A DNA stretch of 64,000 bases from Lepidostoma basale (taxonomy: Eukaryota; Arthropoda; Insecta; Trichoptera; Lepidostomatidae), in the NCBI GenBank assembly GCA_022606425.2, contig JAHDVF020000438.1, positions 306,001 through 370,000 on the forward strand, read 5' to 3'. The notes beneath the pieces were generated by a model, which did no database searches, was not told the DNA's origin, and saw only the letters and a list, made by a program, of their open reading frames with translations. Below are positions 10,413 through 20,845 of this stretch, piece after piece (within the stretch, counting starts at the first letter, position 1; each line of letters begins with the position of its first letter). Both the position numbers and the translations under genes were made by a program.

Positions 10413-10935
10413 AAACTATCACGCCGTTTCTCTGCAGGGATAGGCAGAGAGAATGGACCACCACACTACTCTATCCTGGCAAACCTCTCTAGCTTTCTTC
10501 ACATTCATACAACGAGTTATACACGCACGTCGATTCCACCGACTTCTAACATGATCAACCTTTAAAATTTGATTAATTTGGTCATGCCACTACGTTAACG
10601 ATGTAAATGGAGTAAGGAGTCAAGGTAGACCGAGGAAAACATGGCATGACCAAATTAATCAAATATTAAAGGTTGGTCATGTCAGAAGCCGGAAGAATCG
10701 ACGTGCGTGTATGACTCGATGTATGAATGTGGAGGAACCTAGAGAGGTATGTCAGGATATAGAAGTGTGGCGGTCCATTCTCTCTGTCTACCCCTGCGGG
10801 GAAGCGGCGTGACGGTTTGTTGTTGTTGGTCATGCCATGTTTTCCTCGGTTTGCCTCGACTCCGTACTACATTTACATCATTAACGTATACTTTATTAAC
10901 CATTCTTTCGCCATCCATGCGTTCCATATGTCCAT
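10413..10935. repeat. Three LINE family A pieces in alternating orientation
   Basis: 10413-10592 is minus (complement of ...VRRKNRRACITRCMNVKKAREVCQD...), preceded by a (CAA)n tail. 10593-10828 is plus (VNDVNGVRSQGRPRKTWHDQINQILKVGHVRS, then RRACMTRCMNVEEPREVCQD, ending GAAGCGGCGTGACGG and (TTG)n). 10829-10935 is minus again (GHMERMDGERMVNKVYVNDVN). The arms can fold on one another. Confidence 0.82.
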
Positions 10936-11019
10936 AACAATAAGATCTATAATCTTTTTTTTTTGTGAATGTATACTTATACTTGTATACGAATACTTGC
11001 ATACGAATACTGTTTAATA

Positions 11020-11350
11020 AACATTAATCTCCATAGATGGCGTTAGTATGTAGATTATATATAGAGTAATCTCAAAAAGATTAACATATGTAATCAAAAT
11101 CTTCATACATGGCACATTGAAACTGACATGTGAAATCTGGCATAGGACTTTAACATATATACAACTTCCAAAAATTTGTCATACATGGTCATAAAGAAAG
11201 GTGGAATGGGGAATGTTGTAATTACATAAAGCGTGGGCTTAACCCAACCAATGGCAGGTCATAAGTCCTGTAAACACCTTGATCAACCATATTCAGTTTC
11301 CAATTTGCATCTTCGTCTCTATTGAGATACAATTAAATCATGAAGATCTA
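11020..11350. mobile_element. MITE family M copy, diverged left end
   Basis: From 11140: 'AACATATATACAACTTCCAA', 'AAATTTGTCATACATGG', 'AACCCAACCAATGGCAGG' and 'CTCTATTGAGATACAATTAA', the same block order as at 16800-17010 and 48100-48300. The left part ('CATAGATGGCGTTAGTATG') matches the 'ATAGATGGCGCTGGTGTAG'-type interior of other copies. Confidence 0.72.
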
Positions 11351-12599
11351 TAATCTATAAACGGCATCTCGAAATAAAAAAGAAACGTTTACGTTTTCTG
11401 TCAGGTTCGAATCACACGCTTGAGAAGAGCGAAAATAGCCTTTTACACAATTGAATAAGGCGATTTGAATTTTACAAAAAAAGGGTAATTGAAATCAACC
11501 GATCAAGCAATAATCAGATTTGCGGACGACTGATTTAAATTCATTGGGTTAAGTTTGTTCCAAAAGGTTGAGCCATAAAATTCACAGTCTCTCGAAAGTA
11601 AATTCAGTTCCAATCTAATCTACGAAGAGCTTTTCCCGAACAAACTGTTAGTTTATAAATAATGTCTGATTTTAAACGATTCAAAGTTTTGTATGATATT
11701 AATTCTTCGAATTTGTAGTCTTAATCAATATTATAATATGTAATGTTTGAAATGTCATACGATTAATACAAAATAAAAACGTATCAAAAAAGTGTTTGCC
11801 GAAGATGGTAGGATCACTTCATGGTTTTTGAGTGTGACGATACAAAGCAAGCATTCAAAAGTCAACTACCCTGATTATTTGCCGATATTTATTTTTATAT
11901 GGATTAAAACAAGTTTTTTTTATTAAACATATCAATTAAAAAAGAAAAGTAATGTACTTTAAGCGAAAATAAATATTAATAAGAATAATAACAAAATACG
12001 TAATATTTGTCCTCGCTGTTACATTATTTAAAATTTTCAACGAATTTTGGTCTATATAATTTACATTATAAACATTATTTTTTACATGGCATATTTAAGT
12101 GCAATAATTTATATTATCATAATTTTATAAGGGTTAAAAAACAAAGATTATTTCGAAAAAATAATTGTTAAGATTTAAAGACGTCAAAGTTTTCGATAAT
12201 GCAAAAATTTAATATATAGTACGTATGCATAAACGTGTGATTTTATGTATCGAAATACCGTTTTGCTGTTGATATGAGTAAATTGACCTCATCTTGTGTT
12301 TAAGAAAGTATATCATTTTAATAATAATAATTTGTTTATTTAAAAACTTCGGTTAATTATTATTTTTTCAACAGATTTTCATTTAATATATGAGTATAAT
12401 TTTGTTTTATTTTATTAATAAATAAATTACACTGACGAAAGACGTCTGTAGTCCCAAATATGTATGCGAAAAATGTAAAAAGATATTGTGAAAATATGAT
12501 ATGTTTTGAAAGTTATTTAAAAAGAGATTTTGTTTAATAATACCTGTAATTGTGCAGTGCTAATAAGTTAATGTTAAAATACATTAACTTATTTACACT
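11351..12599. other. AT-rich intron sequence, no gene seen
   Basis: No frame with family resemblance. Around 11470-11650 the base composition is slightly more balanced. Confidence 0.55.
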
Positions 12600-12985
12600 G
12601 GTATCATAACATAACAGTTATCAAAGGGTTGTCCATGCCTATTTTCCTAAGGTAATTTATTCATTTCCTTTGTAAATGAAAGATGTTTTGATGAATTCCG
12701 CCCAAGTTTGGGGTAAATTAACGTCGAATAATCAATATTATGGGATTTCGCGTGGAAACTTCCCACAACGGGATAATTTATCATCTCGACTTGATATTTA
12801 AGATTGAATCCTTTAATGTACAAACGGATTTATTCATCCGAGGCAGACACAAGATAAATGAGCGGCTGCTTCGTTAAATTGATAAATGCCAATTCTGAAT
12901 TCCCTTCAAATAAGTTTAATTAGCGCCACATTTCCGACAGCATCCAAATAATTATCTAACTAAATCGCTAAACACTTTCAAACTT
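12600..12985. other. Candidate conserved non-coding block
   Basis: A less AT-biased, non-repetitive block with homeodomain-type TAAT/ATTA cores and words such as 'TTTGGGGTAAATTAACG', 'TTAATTAGCGCC' and 'GATAAATGAGCGGCTGC'. It has no coding frame and does not match any repeat in the window. Conservation is inferred, not measured. Confidence 0.3.
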
Positions 12986-13559
12986 TAAACATTTCAACTA
13001 ATTCTAAATTTAACGTCATTGAAGTATCAACTCTTTTGTAGCTCGAATTATTAATATTATCCAACATTTATGATGAATTAAATAAAGGTTTTTAACAAAT
13101 TAATGTTGTCATTTAAAATTTCATTGTAAATAATGAAAAAAAAAAAAAATTAAAATCTTTTGAAAAATAAATATATAGTTAACTTCCACTTAGGTTTATG
13201 CATTTGATTTTCTTGTACCTACATCCAAGTTTGTTAGGTTTATATATGAAATATAATGGTGGGAATTGAAGTTTAAAGATTCTATACATGTACTCGTATT
13301 TGACACTGTTTAAAAATGTATGATCAGAAAAATATATTTTTTTTCCAATTGTATAAGTTATTTTATCTCGACATTTTTTAAGATGCACATTCATTATAAT
13401 TTAATTAACGAAACCACTTTTGGTTTCGTTATAGAGAAATTTATAAGAAATATATAAGAGAAATAGAGAAAATTATAAATGTGAAAAAAACAGTGATATT
13501 ATTAAAACAAAATGCTTAAATACATTTTGACGGATAATTTTGATATATTTAGTCTTCAT

Positions 13560-14012
13560 TTTTTTTTCTTGTCCTGTCACACCTCCATGGAACCTTCTCC
13601 ACCCGACTCTATCGCATGTCTGATGCTTAACATCATCCAAAGTGAGGCCTGCTGCTTTGACCTCGTCCTGCAGGGCTCTTCTCCGGGTAGCTCTAGATCT
13701 GCCTCGTTTCCTTTTTCCAGTCTCGTGCGCCCTGAGCGATGCAGGCTGGGTTCCGTCTCAGGGTGTGACCGATCCACAGCCATTTGTGTCTAGCGACTTG
13801 TTCTCTGATTGGTTTTTCGCCTGTCATGGTCCAGAGAACGGCATTTGGCACTGTTTAGGGCCAAAAGACCTTGAATATTGAGCGAAGGCACCTGTTTATA
13901 AACACTTGGAGTTTTCCAATAACGTCCGCGGTAGATTTCCAAGTCTCACATCCGTACAGCAGTACGCTTTTAACGCTACTGTTGAATATTTGGAGCTTGA
14001 TATTTAAGAGTG
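13560..14012 (-). pseudogene. LINE C-terminal fragment (RTE-like), degraded
   Basis: The minus strand encodes, with shifts, LLNIQGLLALNSAKCRS..., HTLRRNPACIAQGARDWKKETRQI... and a W-R-C end. The order (ETW...QVFINRCLR...TLRRxxxxIxxxAxxWNPxGxRxRGRP) is that of widespread insect RTE-type elements. It lies 370 bp downstream (in gene direction) of the exon at 14381. Confidence 0.65.
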
Positions 14013-14380
14013 AATTAAAAAATATTCCATGCAGATTTATTGTATTATACTAAATGATTGCATTTTTAAGGGCCATTACCACATATACGAGAATGAATAC
14101 ACAAGTAGAAAAATAAATACAAATGTAACCTCAAAAAAAAAAAAATGTGTCCAGTCAAATCATGTTTGATAAAGCTGAATTCCCGTTTTTTTTTTCTATT
14201 TTAACAATTAAAGATTTTTTCTTTACAATATTTCACTTTGTAATTCGTATGTGAATTAAGATTTAAAATATTGTTATATCATAATCCTTTTTTAATTTTT
14301 TTTTAAGGATTGTAATCTAATAAAAATCATAGCATAACAATATTAATAATTATACTGATTACTGTTTTTTGGGAACTTAC

Positions 14381-14518
14381 CGCTTCACGCAAGGCCAACA
14401 CCTGTAGAAGTCGAAGGCGAGATTGAGGACGAAGACTGTGATACCGGTTTCCTTGGCCAGCATGCTGAGGCCGCCCAAGAGGACGCTAAGACCCACGTAA
14501 TGTGTGCCGCTTGATGGT
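14381..14518 (-). CDS. Tmtc: TMTC O-mannosyltransferase, internal exon (second of three)
   Basis: Seen: on the minus strand the acceptor is CTTGTTCCAG and the donor is GCG-GTAAGT. The exon is 138 bp: one base completing the previous codon, 45 codons, and two bases (CG) passed to the next exon. The peptide contains a hydrophobic segment followed by SMLAKETGITVFVLNLAF and then FYRCWPCVKR. Family knowledge: L-x-x-L-A-M-L-(A/S)-K-E-x-G-I-T is a hallmark of TMTC membrane regions, directly downstream of the GRAD helix encoded by the exon at 37149. Codon use is GC-rich (CTC, GTC, GCC), in sharp contrast to the AT-rich intron around it. The phase match with both neighbours strongly supports one gene. 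Confidence 0.95.
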
Positions 14519-14699
14519 CTGGAACAAGGATAAGTGTCATGTTAGTACGACTGTACAGGCGTTCATAAGGTATCGTTTTATGTTCTAACATAGAAAGTAA
14601 CAATAAATTCAATACTCGCGATTAGCGTAATGCCAGTTTAAGGTTAGTAAAAATGGTGCGTTAAACGATATAACAACGTGTTTTCATAATTGAACAATA

Positions 14700-15205
14700 T
14701 ATCGAAAATAATGAAATTTTGGCGGCCGCAGTTCGAATATTTCATACAAAATATGATCCGAATAGTGTTTTAACTTCGTCAACTGTGAAGAGATTAATTG
14801 AAAATTTCAGGGAAACTGGATCAGTCGGAGACGCTAAACGTTACTGGTCGTCCAAAAACAAGCCGTTCAAATGACAATATCGAAGAACTGTGTAAGAGTG
14901 TTGGTGAAAATCCGTTTATCTGTACTCTCTCGTTTCGGTGATCCGAATTGGCCCCCTAGATCGTGTGATTTAACACCATTAGATTTCTTTTTATAGGGTT
15001 ATTTGAAATCAAAGGGCTATGTCAACAAGCCCACAACCATCCGTGCATTACAGGAGGAAATAAAACGCTGCATCAACGAAATTCAGCCAAATTTATACAA
15101 AATGCTCATCAAAATTATCGACGAAAGAGTGAGCAGCAAAGCCGTGGAGACCATTCGCCCGATGTGTTATTTCATAAATAACCCTATACTATGTACTTTA
15201 TGATT
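14700..15205 (+). pseudogene. Tc1/mariner-superfamily transposase remnant, internally deleted
   Basis: Three frame-shifted pieces in order: LTSSTVKRLIENFRETGS and TGRPKTSRSNDNIEELCKSV (helix-turn-helix end); then WPPRSCDLTPLDFFL.GYLKSKGYVNK (the third-acid region, with a stop where W is usual); then TIRALQEEIKRCINEIQPNL. The middle of the catalytic domain is missing. A dead element. Confidence 0.75.
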
Positions 15206-15603
15206 CAATAACTAAAACAATCTAAAAACTAAAAACTGTTAACTATTTAATTCAAATCTTGCTTTAATTTTGGGACATTCTGTATATTGGAGATACATAG
15301 AGATACGAGTTTTGGAACAAATAAAATAACAAATTTTAACATCTAACATATTTAACGTTTATTTCCTAATCACAAATTTGAAGTTAAGTCAAATTTAAAC
15401 ACAATTTTCAAATGATGTACAATAAACTGTAGAAAACATTTGAAATTAATGAAAACTACAGAGAAAACATGGATTAAAGATAAAATAATGATTAAAATTA
15501 ATTATGGGGTATGTTTCTATGAATGATTGCTTTAATCTAGGACGTCGATCGTCAACAATTAAATTGTACGTACTAAAATACCGTTCAACATCAACACTAT
15601 TTG

Positions 15604-16200
15604 CATCACGTGCACATCACGTGCACATCCCGCGCACATCCCGCGCACATCACGCGCACATCACGCGCACATCACGCGCACATCACGGGCACATCACGCG
15701 CACATCACGCGCACACGTGTAAGCCACGTTATATTCACATGCAAGCTACGTACACGGCACATGCCAGCCTATATCACGCTCACATCATGCAGCTAGGACG
15801 TGACGTGCACGTAGCTCGTACTTGTTGTAAGCAAGCCACGTGCAAGCTGCGTGTATGGCACGTGCAACCACGTTTATTCCACGTGCAAGCTATGTGCACG
15901 GCACGTGCCAGTCTACATCACGAGCACAACACGAGCACACCACGTGCACATCACTTGCACACCATGTGCAAATCACGTGCACATCACGCGCACGTTATAT
16001 GCACACCATGTGCCTATCATGTGGACTTCACGCGCACACCACGCGGCTAGGAAGTGACGTGCACGTGACATGTATTTGTTGTTCACGTGGCGAACACGTG
16101 ATGTGCACCTGATGTGCATGTGACGTGCTCGTGATATGCACGTGAAGTGTACGCGATGTGCTCGTGAACGCACGTGATTATCATGTGATGCGCACGTGAT
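15604..16200. repeat. E-box-rich satellite, 11-bp unit, with inverted halves
   Basis: At 15604-15716 the unit CATCACGCGCA (variants CACGTGCA and CCCGCGCA) repeats ten times at an 11-bp step. From 15720 to about 16045 it is degenerate in the same orientation. From 16046 to 16200 the words read as the reverse complement (TGCACGTGATG). I count 15 CACGTG palindromes in 600 bp. Open frames here are low-complexity artefacts. Confidence 0.9.
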
Positions 16201-16589
16201 AATTGACAAATAATTACCAGTAGTTGAATAAAAAAACTAAAGAGTCCAACATTTTATACGTAGTACGTGATGGAATAGATGCCCGTTTGAAAAAGTAAAA
16301 TGGTATCTTATTGCTAAAACTCGAGTACAGGGGTTGCAGTTAAGCGCATGCTATTTATGTATGTATTATATCTATACGGGTATTGTTCATAGGTTTAGGT
16401 GAGGTGCCCACACTCCCCTGATTTATAAGGCCACTTTGAGATGTAAATCTGGCCCAGCAGCCCGCACTAGCGAGGAGGCCACTTCAGTGGAGATCATCCA
16501 TTATCTCCACTGGGCAGGGAGAGCCCATTATGCCGGGATCGCCATTCCCAAATTTCTATTAGAGGATATTGTATTTTTTTAAACTTTGA
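16201..16589. other. Unexplained intron sequence with a GC-rich part
   Basis: 16380-16550 is GC-rich ('GGTGAGGTGCCCACACTCCC', 'CTGGGCAGGGAGAGCCC') and contains the near-palindrome 'GTGGAGATCATCCATTATC'...'CTCCAC'. No coding signature or repeat match. Confidence 0.35.
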
Positions 16590-17165
16590 ATGAGTTAGAT
16601 GATTTCGCAGAGTAACCAGAAGAATAGTTAAAAACAACTAGTGTGAATGGAAAAAGAAGTCGCGGAAGGCCAAGGAAGATGACCAAATTAAACAATTACA
16701 ACATTTATAAAGATTTTCGGCATTAATAAAGATTTTCTGCTTAATGCTTCCCAATCTTAATAGATGACGCTGGTGTAGAGTGAACTTAAAAATATAAAGA
16801 TAAGCGTGAGATTCTAGCATATATACAAGTTCCAAAAATTTGTCAGACGTGGTGGTCATAAGAGGGGCGGAATGGGGATTGTTGTTAAACATAAAGCGAT
16901 CGCTCAACCCAACCAATGACAGGTCATAAGTCCTGTAAGCGCCTCGGCCACCATATTCTGTTCCCAGAAAACAATTTACATGTTCGTCTCTATTGAGATA
17001 CAATTAATCCTTATAAACAATTACACTCGACGAGCGTGCATGACACGATGCGTGAATATAGAAGATGTCGAAAGTTATGTTAAGATAGCACAGTGTGGCG
17101 GTCCATCCTCTCTAACTACCCCTTCGGAGAATGGCGTGATGGTTAGTTAGTTAGTTAGTTAATAC
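16590..17165 (+). pseudogene. LINE family A 3' end, split by a MITE
   Basis: Left piece 16590-16690: ...SVNGKRSRGRPRKM-TKLNNY. Right piece 17025-17165: RRACMTRCVNIEDVESYVKIAQCGGPSSLTTPSENGVMV followed by TTAGTTAGTTAGTTAG. The two pieces are continuous with the family consensus once the MITE between them is removed. Confidence 0.8.
16693..17014. mobile_element. MITE family M copy inserted in a LINE
   Basis: Block order: 'ATAGATGACGCTGGTGTAG', 'AGCATATATACAAGTTCC', 'TTGTCAGACGTGGTGGTC', 'AACCCAACCAATGACAGG', 'CTCTATTGAGATACAATTAA'. It is flanked by 'AAACAATTAC' on both sides (about 16689-16699 and 17015-17025), a plausible target duplication of about 8-10 bp. Confidence 0.82.
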
Positions 17166-17262
17166 GAATGAAAACGTCTGTTATCTAGAAGTTTTATTAT
17201 ATTTTTTGGGAATAACAAGTTTCGCCCTTCTAACGCATTATAAAATGTGTATTAATTATAAA
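17161..17262. repeat. Dispersed repeat family D
   Basis: 'AATGAAAACGTCTGTTATC', 'TAGAAGTTTTATTATATTTT', 'GGGAATAACAAGTTTCGCCC' in the family-D order, directly after the TTAG tail of the LINE copy. Confidence 0.65.
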
Positions 17263-17299
17263 CAGTCTGGGATAGTTTACGAGTCAACTTTACGTAAAA

Positions 17300-17575
17300 T
17301 AAGTATATGTTAACGGTGTAAATGAAACTAGAACTAGAGAAAGACTAAGGATAAAAAAAAACGATACATGATAAAATAAATCAAATATTGAATGTCGGTC
17401 ACGCGAGGAGTCGGAGATATCGACGTGACTGCATGACACGATGTATAAATGTAGAAGAAACGAGATATTAAACGAGTATCTCAGAACGGACCAATGTGGG
17501 GGTCTATCATTTCTACCTAGCCCTCCGGGGAGACGGCATGATGCTTAGTTAGTTGGTTAGCTATATTTGGGTTAT
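17300..17575 (+). pseudogene. LINE family A 3' end
   Basis: VNGVNETRTRERLRIK..., then NQILNVGHARSRRYRRD..MTRCINVEE and YLALRGDGMMLS with a TTAG/TTGG tail. Internal poly-A expansion breaks the frame. Confidence 0.75.
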
Positions 17576-17604
17576 ACTGAGTCTTCTGGTGGATACACAA
17601 AAAC

Positions 17605-17820
17605 CTATGAGTAATAGAGGAAGACCGAAGAAAACTTGACACGATCAAATAAATCAAATATTGAATGTCGGCCATGTGAGGAGTCAGAGAAATCGACGCG
17701 CATGCATGAATGTTGAGGAAGCGAGAGAAATATGTCAGGAAAGAAAAATGTGGCAGTCCATTCTTTCTGCCTACGCCTTCGGGGAGACGGCGTGATGGTT
17801 AGTTAGTTAGTTAGTTATAA
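17605..17820 (+). pseudogene. LINE family A 3' end, internally deleted
   Basis: NRGRPKKT.HDQINQILNVGHVRSQRNRRACMNVEEAREICQERKMWQSILSAYAFGETA, then GTGATGG and four TTAG units. The segment TRC between ACM and MNVEE is lost. It is the second of four neighbouring copies on the same strand. Confidence 0.85.
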
Positions 17821-17821
17821 G

Positions 17822-18285
17822 CAATAACCCTTATGTATAGAAGCGAAGTATGGAACTGGCAAAAGAAGGATGAAAGTAGAATAAATGCAGAAGAAATGAG
17901 ATCTCTTAGACAAATGTATGGATACTCTGTGTATGATAGAGTGTCGAATGAAAATATAAGAATTAAATGCGGTGCGAATGATGGTGTTGTGAACAAAATA
18001 ATGAAAGGATCATTAAGATGGTTTGGACATATGGAAATGATGAATGAAGAAAGAATGGTTAAAATAGAGGCAGACCGAGGAAAACGTGGCACGATCAAAA
18101 TAATCAAATCTTGAATGTCGGCTATGTGAGGAGTCAGAGAAATGGACGCGCGTGCATGACACGATGTATGAATGTTGAGGAAGCGAATGAAATATGTCAG
18201 GAAAGAAAAGTGTGGCATTCTATTCTTTCTGCCTACCCCTACGGAGTGACGGCGTGATGGTTAGTTAGTTAGTTAGTTTATAAGT
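17822..18285 (+). pseudogene. LINE family A 3' end, longest copy of the 17-18 kb cluster
   Basis: LMYRSEVWNWQKKDESRINAEEMRSLRQMYGYSVYDRVSNEN..., then IMKGSLRWFGHMEMMNEERMVK, GRPRKTWHDQ, and after a shift CQERKVWHSILSAYPYGVTA with (TTAG)4. A deletion removes the YVNDVNGTRN segment. Confidence 0.85.
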
Positions 18286-18449
18286 AATATATCTCTAAAA
18301 TAAGGTATTTGCCAGAATACAAAGAACTATATTTTTTATCTGCAGTAGTTTTAAAACAACCAATAGACATCAGAAGTTGGAAACAAAAATAGGAAATCTT
18401 TCACACAAGTATCAATTTTCAAGAGCAACGTATACGCCGGCGACATGGC

Positions 18450-18640
18450 AAGTAGAGTAATAAAACCTTTTATTCCTTGACCGGTTAACCGGAAATTATA
18501 GTAGTCTAGCGGTGGCATGTTACAGTAGCGTCTAACAGTTCACAGTAGCGTCTCGTAAAGGCGTCCCGGCGTCCATTGTGGTAGACGCTGATTGGAAAAT
18601 GTTACTTTTCTGGCGGATTTGCAACATTTCCGCTAATATT
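18450..18640. other. Unexplained block with a short tandem word
   Basis: 'CAGTAGCGTCTAACAGTT' and 'CAGTAGCGTCTCGTAAAGG' are a near-direct repeat 22 bp apart, followed by 'GGTAGACGCTGATTGG'. A 'GACCGGTTAACCGG' palindrome sits at about 18479. Nothing coding. Confidence 0.35.
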
Positions 18641-18839
18641 CTTTACTTGTTTTTGATCCTGGCAAAGGGAATTGACAGAGTTAATACTTTCACAATCGCA
18701 CAATGAACGATCGATAATTTGAAAGAACATTGGTAAATACATTTTTTTTTAGCATTAAAAAATTTACATAATAAATGTCTAATTGAGGCAACTTTACAAA
18801 ATTCGTCAAATAAAAAATTAAAAAGCTTTATATAACATC

Positions 18840-19000
18840 TGTCAAAACTGAACACATTTGTAAACAATTTTATAATATTTTAAATATGTATCACTGAACA
18901 AGGACCGGATGTGTGAAACATGTCTGATATGTAATTTAGATTTTTTTAAAGTTAGTGTTGTATAGACAAAGTATATAAAAAAGAAAAAGACTAATAAAGG
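18840..19000 (+). repeat. Single arm with degenerate hammerhead-like motif
   Basis: 18890-18928: ATCA, CTGAACA, A, GGACCGGATGTGT, GAAAC, AT, GTC, TGAT. The outer ATCA/TGAT pair is kept, but G8 of the core is C and the stem II pairing is weak. Downstream 'AAAGTATATAAAAAAGAAAA' matches the flank of the 57060-57260 pair. Confidence 0.55.
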
Positions 19001-19083
19001 ACTTTATATTGAATAGTGCTTACAACATATTTATGGTTTCTCGAACAATGATGAAAAATCCTATTATTTTGAATAATTAACAT

Positions 19084-19165
19084 TAATAAAAACTGTGTTT
19101 TCTAGAGAAAATATAATATTTCATAGGAATGACATGTTCCATCATGCTAATACATTATCAAATGG
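19084..19165. repeat. Dispersed repeat family D
   Basis: 'TAATAAAAACTGTGTTTTC', 'TAGGAATGACATGTTCCATC', 'TACATTATCAAATGGAGAAT'; directly upstream of the SINE at 19178. Confidence 0.5.
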
Positions 19166-19177
19166 AGAATGTTTAAC

Positions 19178-19395
19178 GACCTTTGTGGCCGAGTGGTAAG
19201 TGCTACGACTGCCAGACCAAAGGTCCCGGGTTCGATTCCCGGCGATGGCTGTGTGTTTGTTATACTGTCTTTGGTCTGGTGTAGAATAAGCTACCTATCA
19301 CATGTCATGAGAATCAATATGATACATACATTGATTTGGCTCGCGCTGTGATGATGTAAATAGCAATCAAATAAAATAATCAAAAAAGAAAAAAA
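19178..19395 (+). mobile_element. tRNA-derived SINE, full-length copy
   Basis: The head has an A-box-like TGGCCGAGTGGTAAGTGC and a B-box GGGTTCGATTCCC at 19228-19240. The body follows with 'CTTTGGTCTGGTGTAGAAT', 'TACCTATCACATGTCATGAG' and 'GATTTGGCTCGCGCTGTGAT'. The tail is 'CAAATAAAATAATCAAAAAA'. The A/B-box spacing is that of an internal Pol III promoter. Leu/Ser-like head; not a functional tRNA. Confidence 0.88.
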
Positions 19396-20030
19396 AATAT
19401 TATAATCAATATAATACAACTTCTACAAAAAAAAACGTTTTCATTCATATCAATTATGCGACCAAAACAATTTCAATTTTGCCTTTCTTATTTCATATCT
19501 TATCTTACTATACAGTGCCTGCTTAAATATTATAACTTTTTTGAAAATTTTCTATGAGTGTATGAAACTTTACTAAAATTTTATATCAATAAAGAAAAGA
19601 ACAATGAAATATTTATCATAATACAAATTTATATTAAAGTCACCATAAAAAAATAAATCGTTTGAATACTCGATTTTATAGACTAATAAATATTTTATGA
19701 CTGTATTTATTTTAGAGTCGTAAAATATGTAACCGTAAACATTTTTTATTATTATATAATATATCGGAAACTACATAACTATCCATGTTACCGAATTCAG
19801 AGAATTAATATTCATTAAGAATTCAGACCTAACGTAACCTATTTGTTTTATGGCCCTCTGAAATACGACGAATGATAATATAAAATTTATACATAAAACA
19901 GCTAAAAATATAATATTTAGTGCCGTATTGAACAAAGAGATATGAAAATTGATTTTCGTGTGCCCACTGGCGATTTACAAACTGAGAAACAATACTGTCG
20001 TGAAACGTCTATAATTTTATGTATAATCAA
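19396..20030. other. AT-rich intron sequence, no gene seen
   Basis: Mostly A/T. 19780-19870 has 'TTACCGAATTCAGAGAATTA' and 'AAGAATTCAGACCTAACG' but no recognisable element. Confidence 0.55.
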
Positions 20031-20031
20031 T

Positions 20032-20430
20032 TTTTAAGGATTAATTGTATCTCAATAGAGACGAAGATGTAAATTATTTGGAAAGAGAATATGGTAGTCG
20101 AGGCGTTTACAGGACTTATGACCTGTCATTGGTTGGGTTAAGCGATCACTTTATGTTCAACAACATTCACCATTCCGCCCTTCGTACGACAACACGTCTG
20201 ACAAATTTTTGGAACCTGTATATATGTTAACATATATACAGGTTCTACAAATTTGTCAGACGTGGTGTCGTAAGAAGGGCCGAATGGTGAATGTTGTTGG
20301 ACATAAAATGATCGTTTAACCCAACCAATGACAGGTCATAAGTCCTGAAAACGCCTTGACTACCATATTCTCTTTCCAAATAATTTACATCTTCGTCACT
20401 ATTGAGATACAATTAATCCTTAAAAAATGA
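20032..20430. mobile_element. Near-perfect fold-back form of MITE family M
   Basis: Two arms of about 197 bp in inverted orientation meet at 'TATATGTTAACATATATA' (axis near 20230). Each arm carries the whole half-element from 'TTAAGGATTAATTGTATCTC' through 'AATTTTTGGAACCTG' on the left and its complement on the right. Only scattered mismatches are visible, so the pairing arms are young or maintained by gene conversion. Confidence 0.9.
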
Positions 20431-20754
20431 TTAACCCACAATTGGTAAAAATCCAGTATTTGTATACAAAAAATTACACATTATATAATCAATTTTATAA
20501 CTAAAACTGTGCTTAGTTTGAAAAATATATTTAATCTTAGTTTCGCTAGTTGCAATCCAGGGGATTGGTTTGCAGCAAAGTGTGACATTTTTGCTGGTCT
20601 TGGGACCGCTTTGGACTTTTAATGTGGTAGTTGGGAAACTACCACATGAAAAGCCCAGAGCGGTCCGGTCCGGTCGGTAAATGGGAATTGCTTTCCACAT
20701 TTGTGTACCGTAGGTTATTTGAACCCAATTACTGTATGCAACTATTAAGTTATT

Positions 20755-20845
20755 GATTCTCATGACATGTGTTAGGTATTAAATCAATTGTCATTATATT
20801 ATCACGTGAATTCTACACCGGACCAAAGTGATTATCACACTGCCA
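20755..20845 (-). repeat. SINE body fragment, reverse orientation
   Basis: Reverse complement reads GCAGTGTGATAATCACTTTGG, then 'GTGTAGAATTCACGTGATAA' and 'ACACATGTCATGAGAATC', matching the body of the SINE at 19178. The tRNA-like head and the tail are missing. Confidence 0.72.

Larger units (their letters stand above)
5803..14380 (-). other. Tmtc intron, 8,578 bp
   Basis: The intron separates the exons at 14381-14518 and 5626-5802. Its GT (rc of 14379-14380) and AG (rc of 5803-5804) ends are canonical, and the split codon is CG|T. It is filled with an hAT-like MITE, LINE 3' pieces, two MITE copies and a tandemly duplicated LINE tail, listed separately. Confidence 0.9.

Noticed and set aside
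15504..16112. Histidine/threonine/arginine-rich proteins in the satellite
   Set aside because: Open frames exist in several phases on both strands only because the 11-bp and related units lack stops; no start context, no codon structure.
15714..16198. A circadian clock enhancer
   Set aside because: CACGTG density is high, but the array is explained by decay of a tandem unit; function would need binding or chromatin data.
17147..17161. Telomere-like (TTAGG)n
   Set aside because: The unit is TTAG, not TTAGG, and it always follows GGCGTGATGG at the end of one LINE family; it is the element's own tail.
19178..19260. A tRNA gene
   Set aside because: A and B boxes are present, but the acceptor and anticodon arms do not close and the same sequence continues into a repeated body with a tail; it is the head of a SINE, as at 27277 and 32685.
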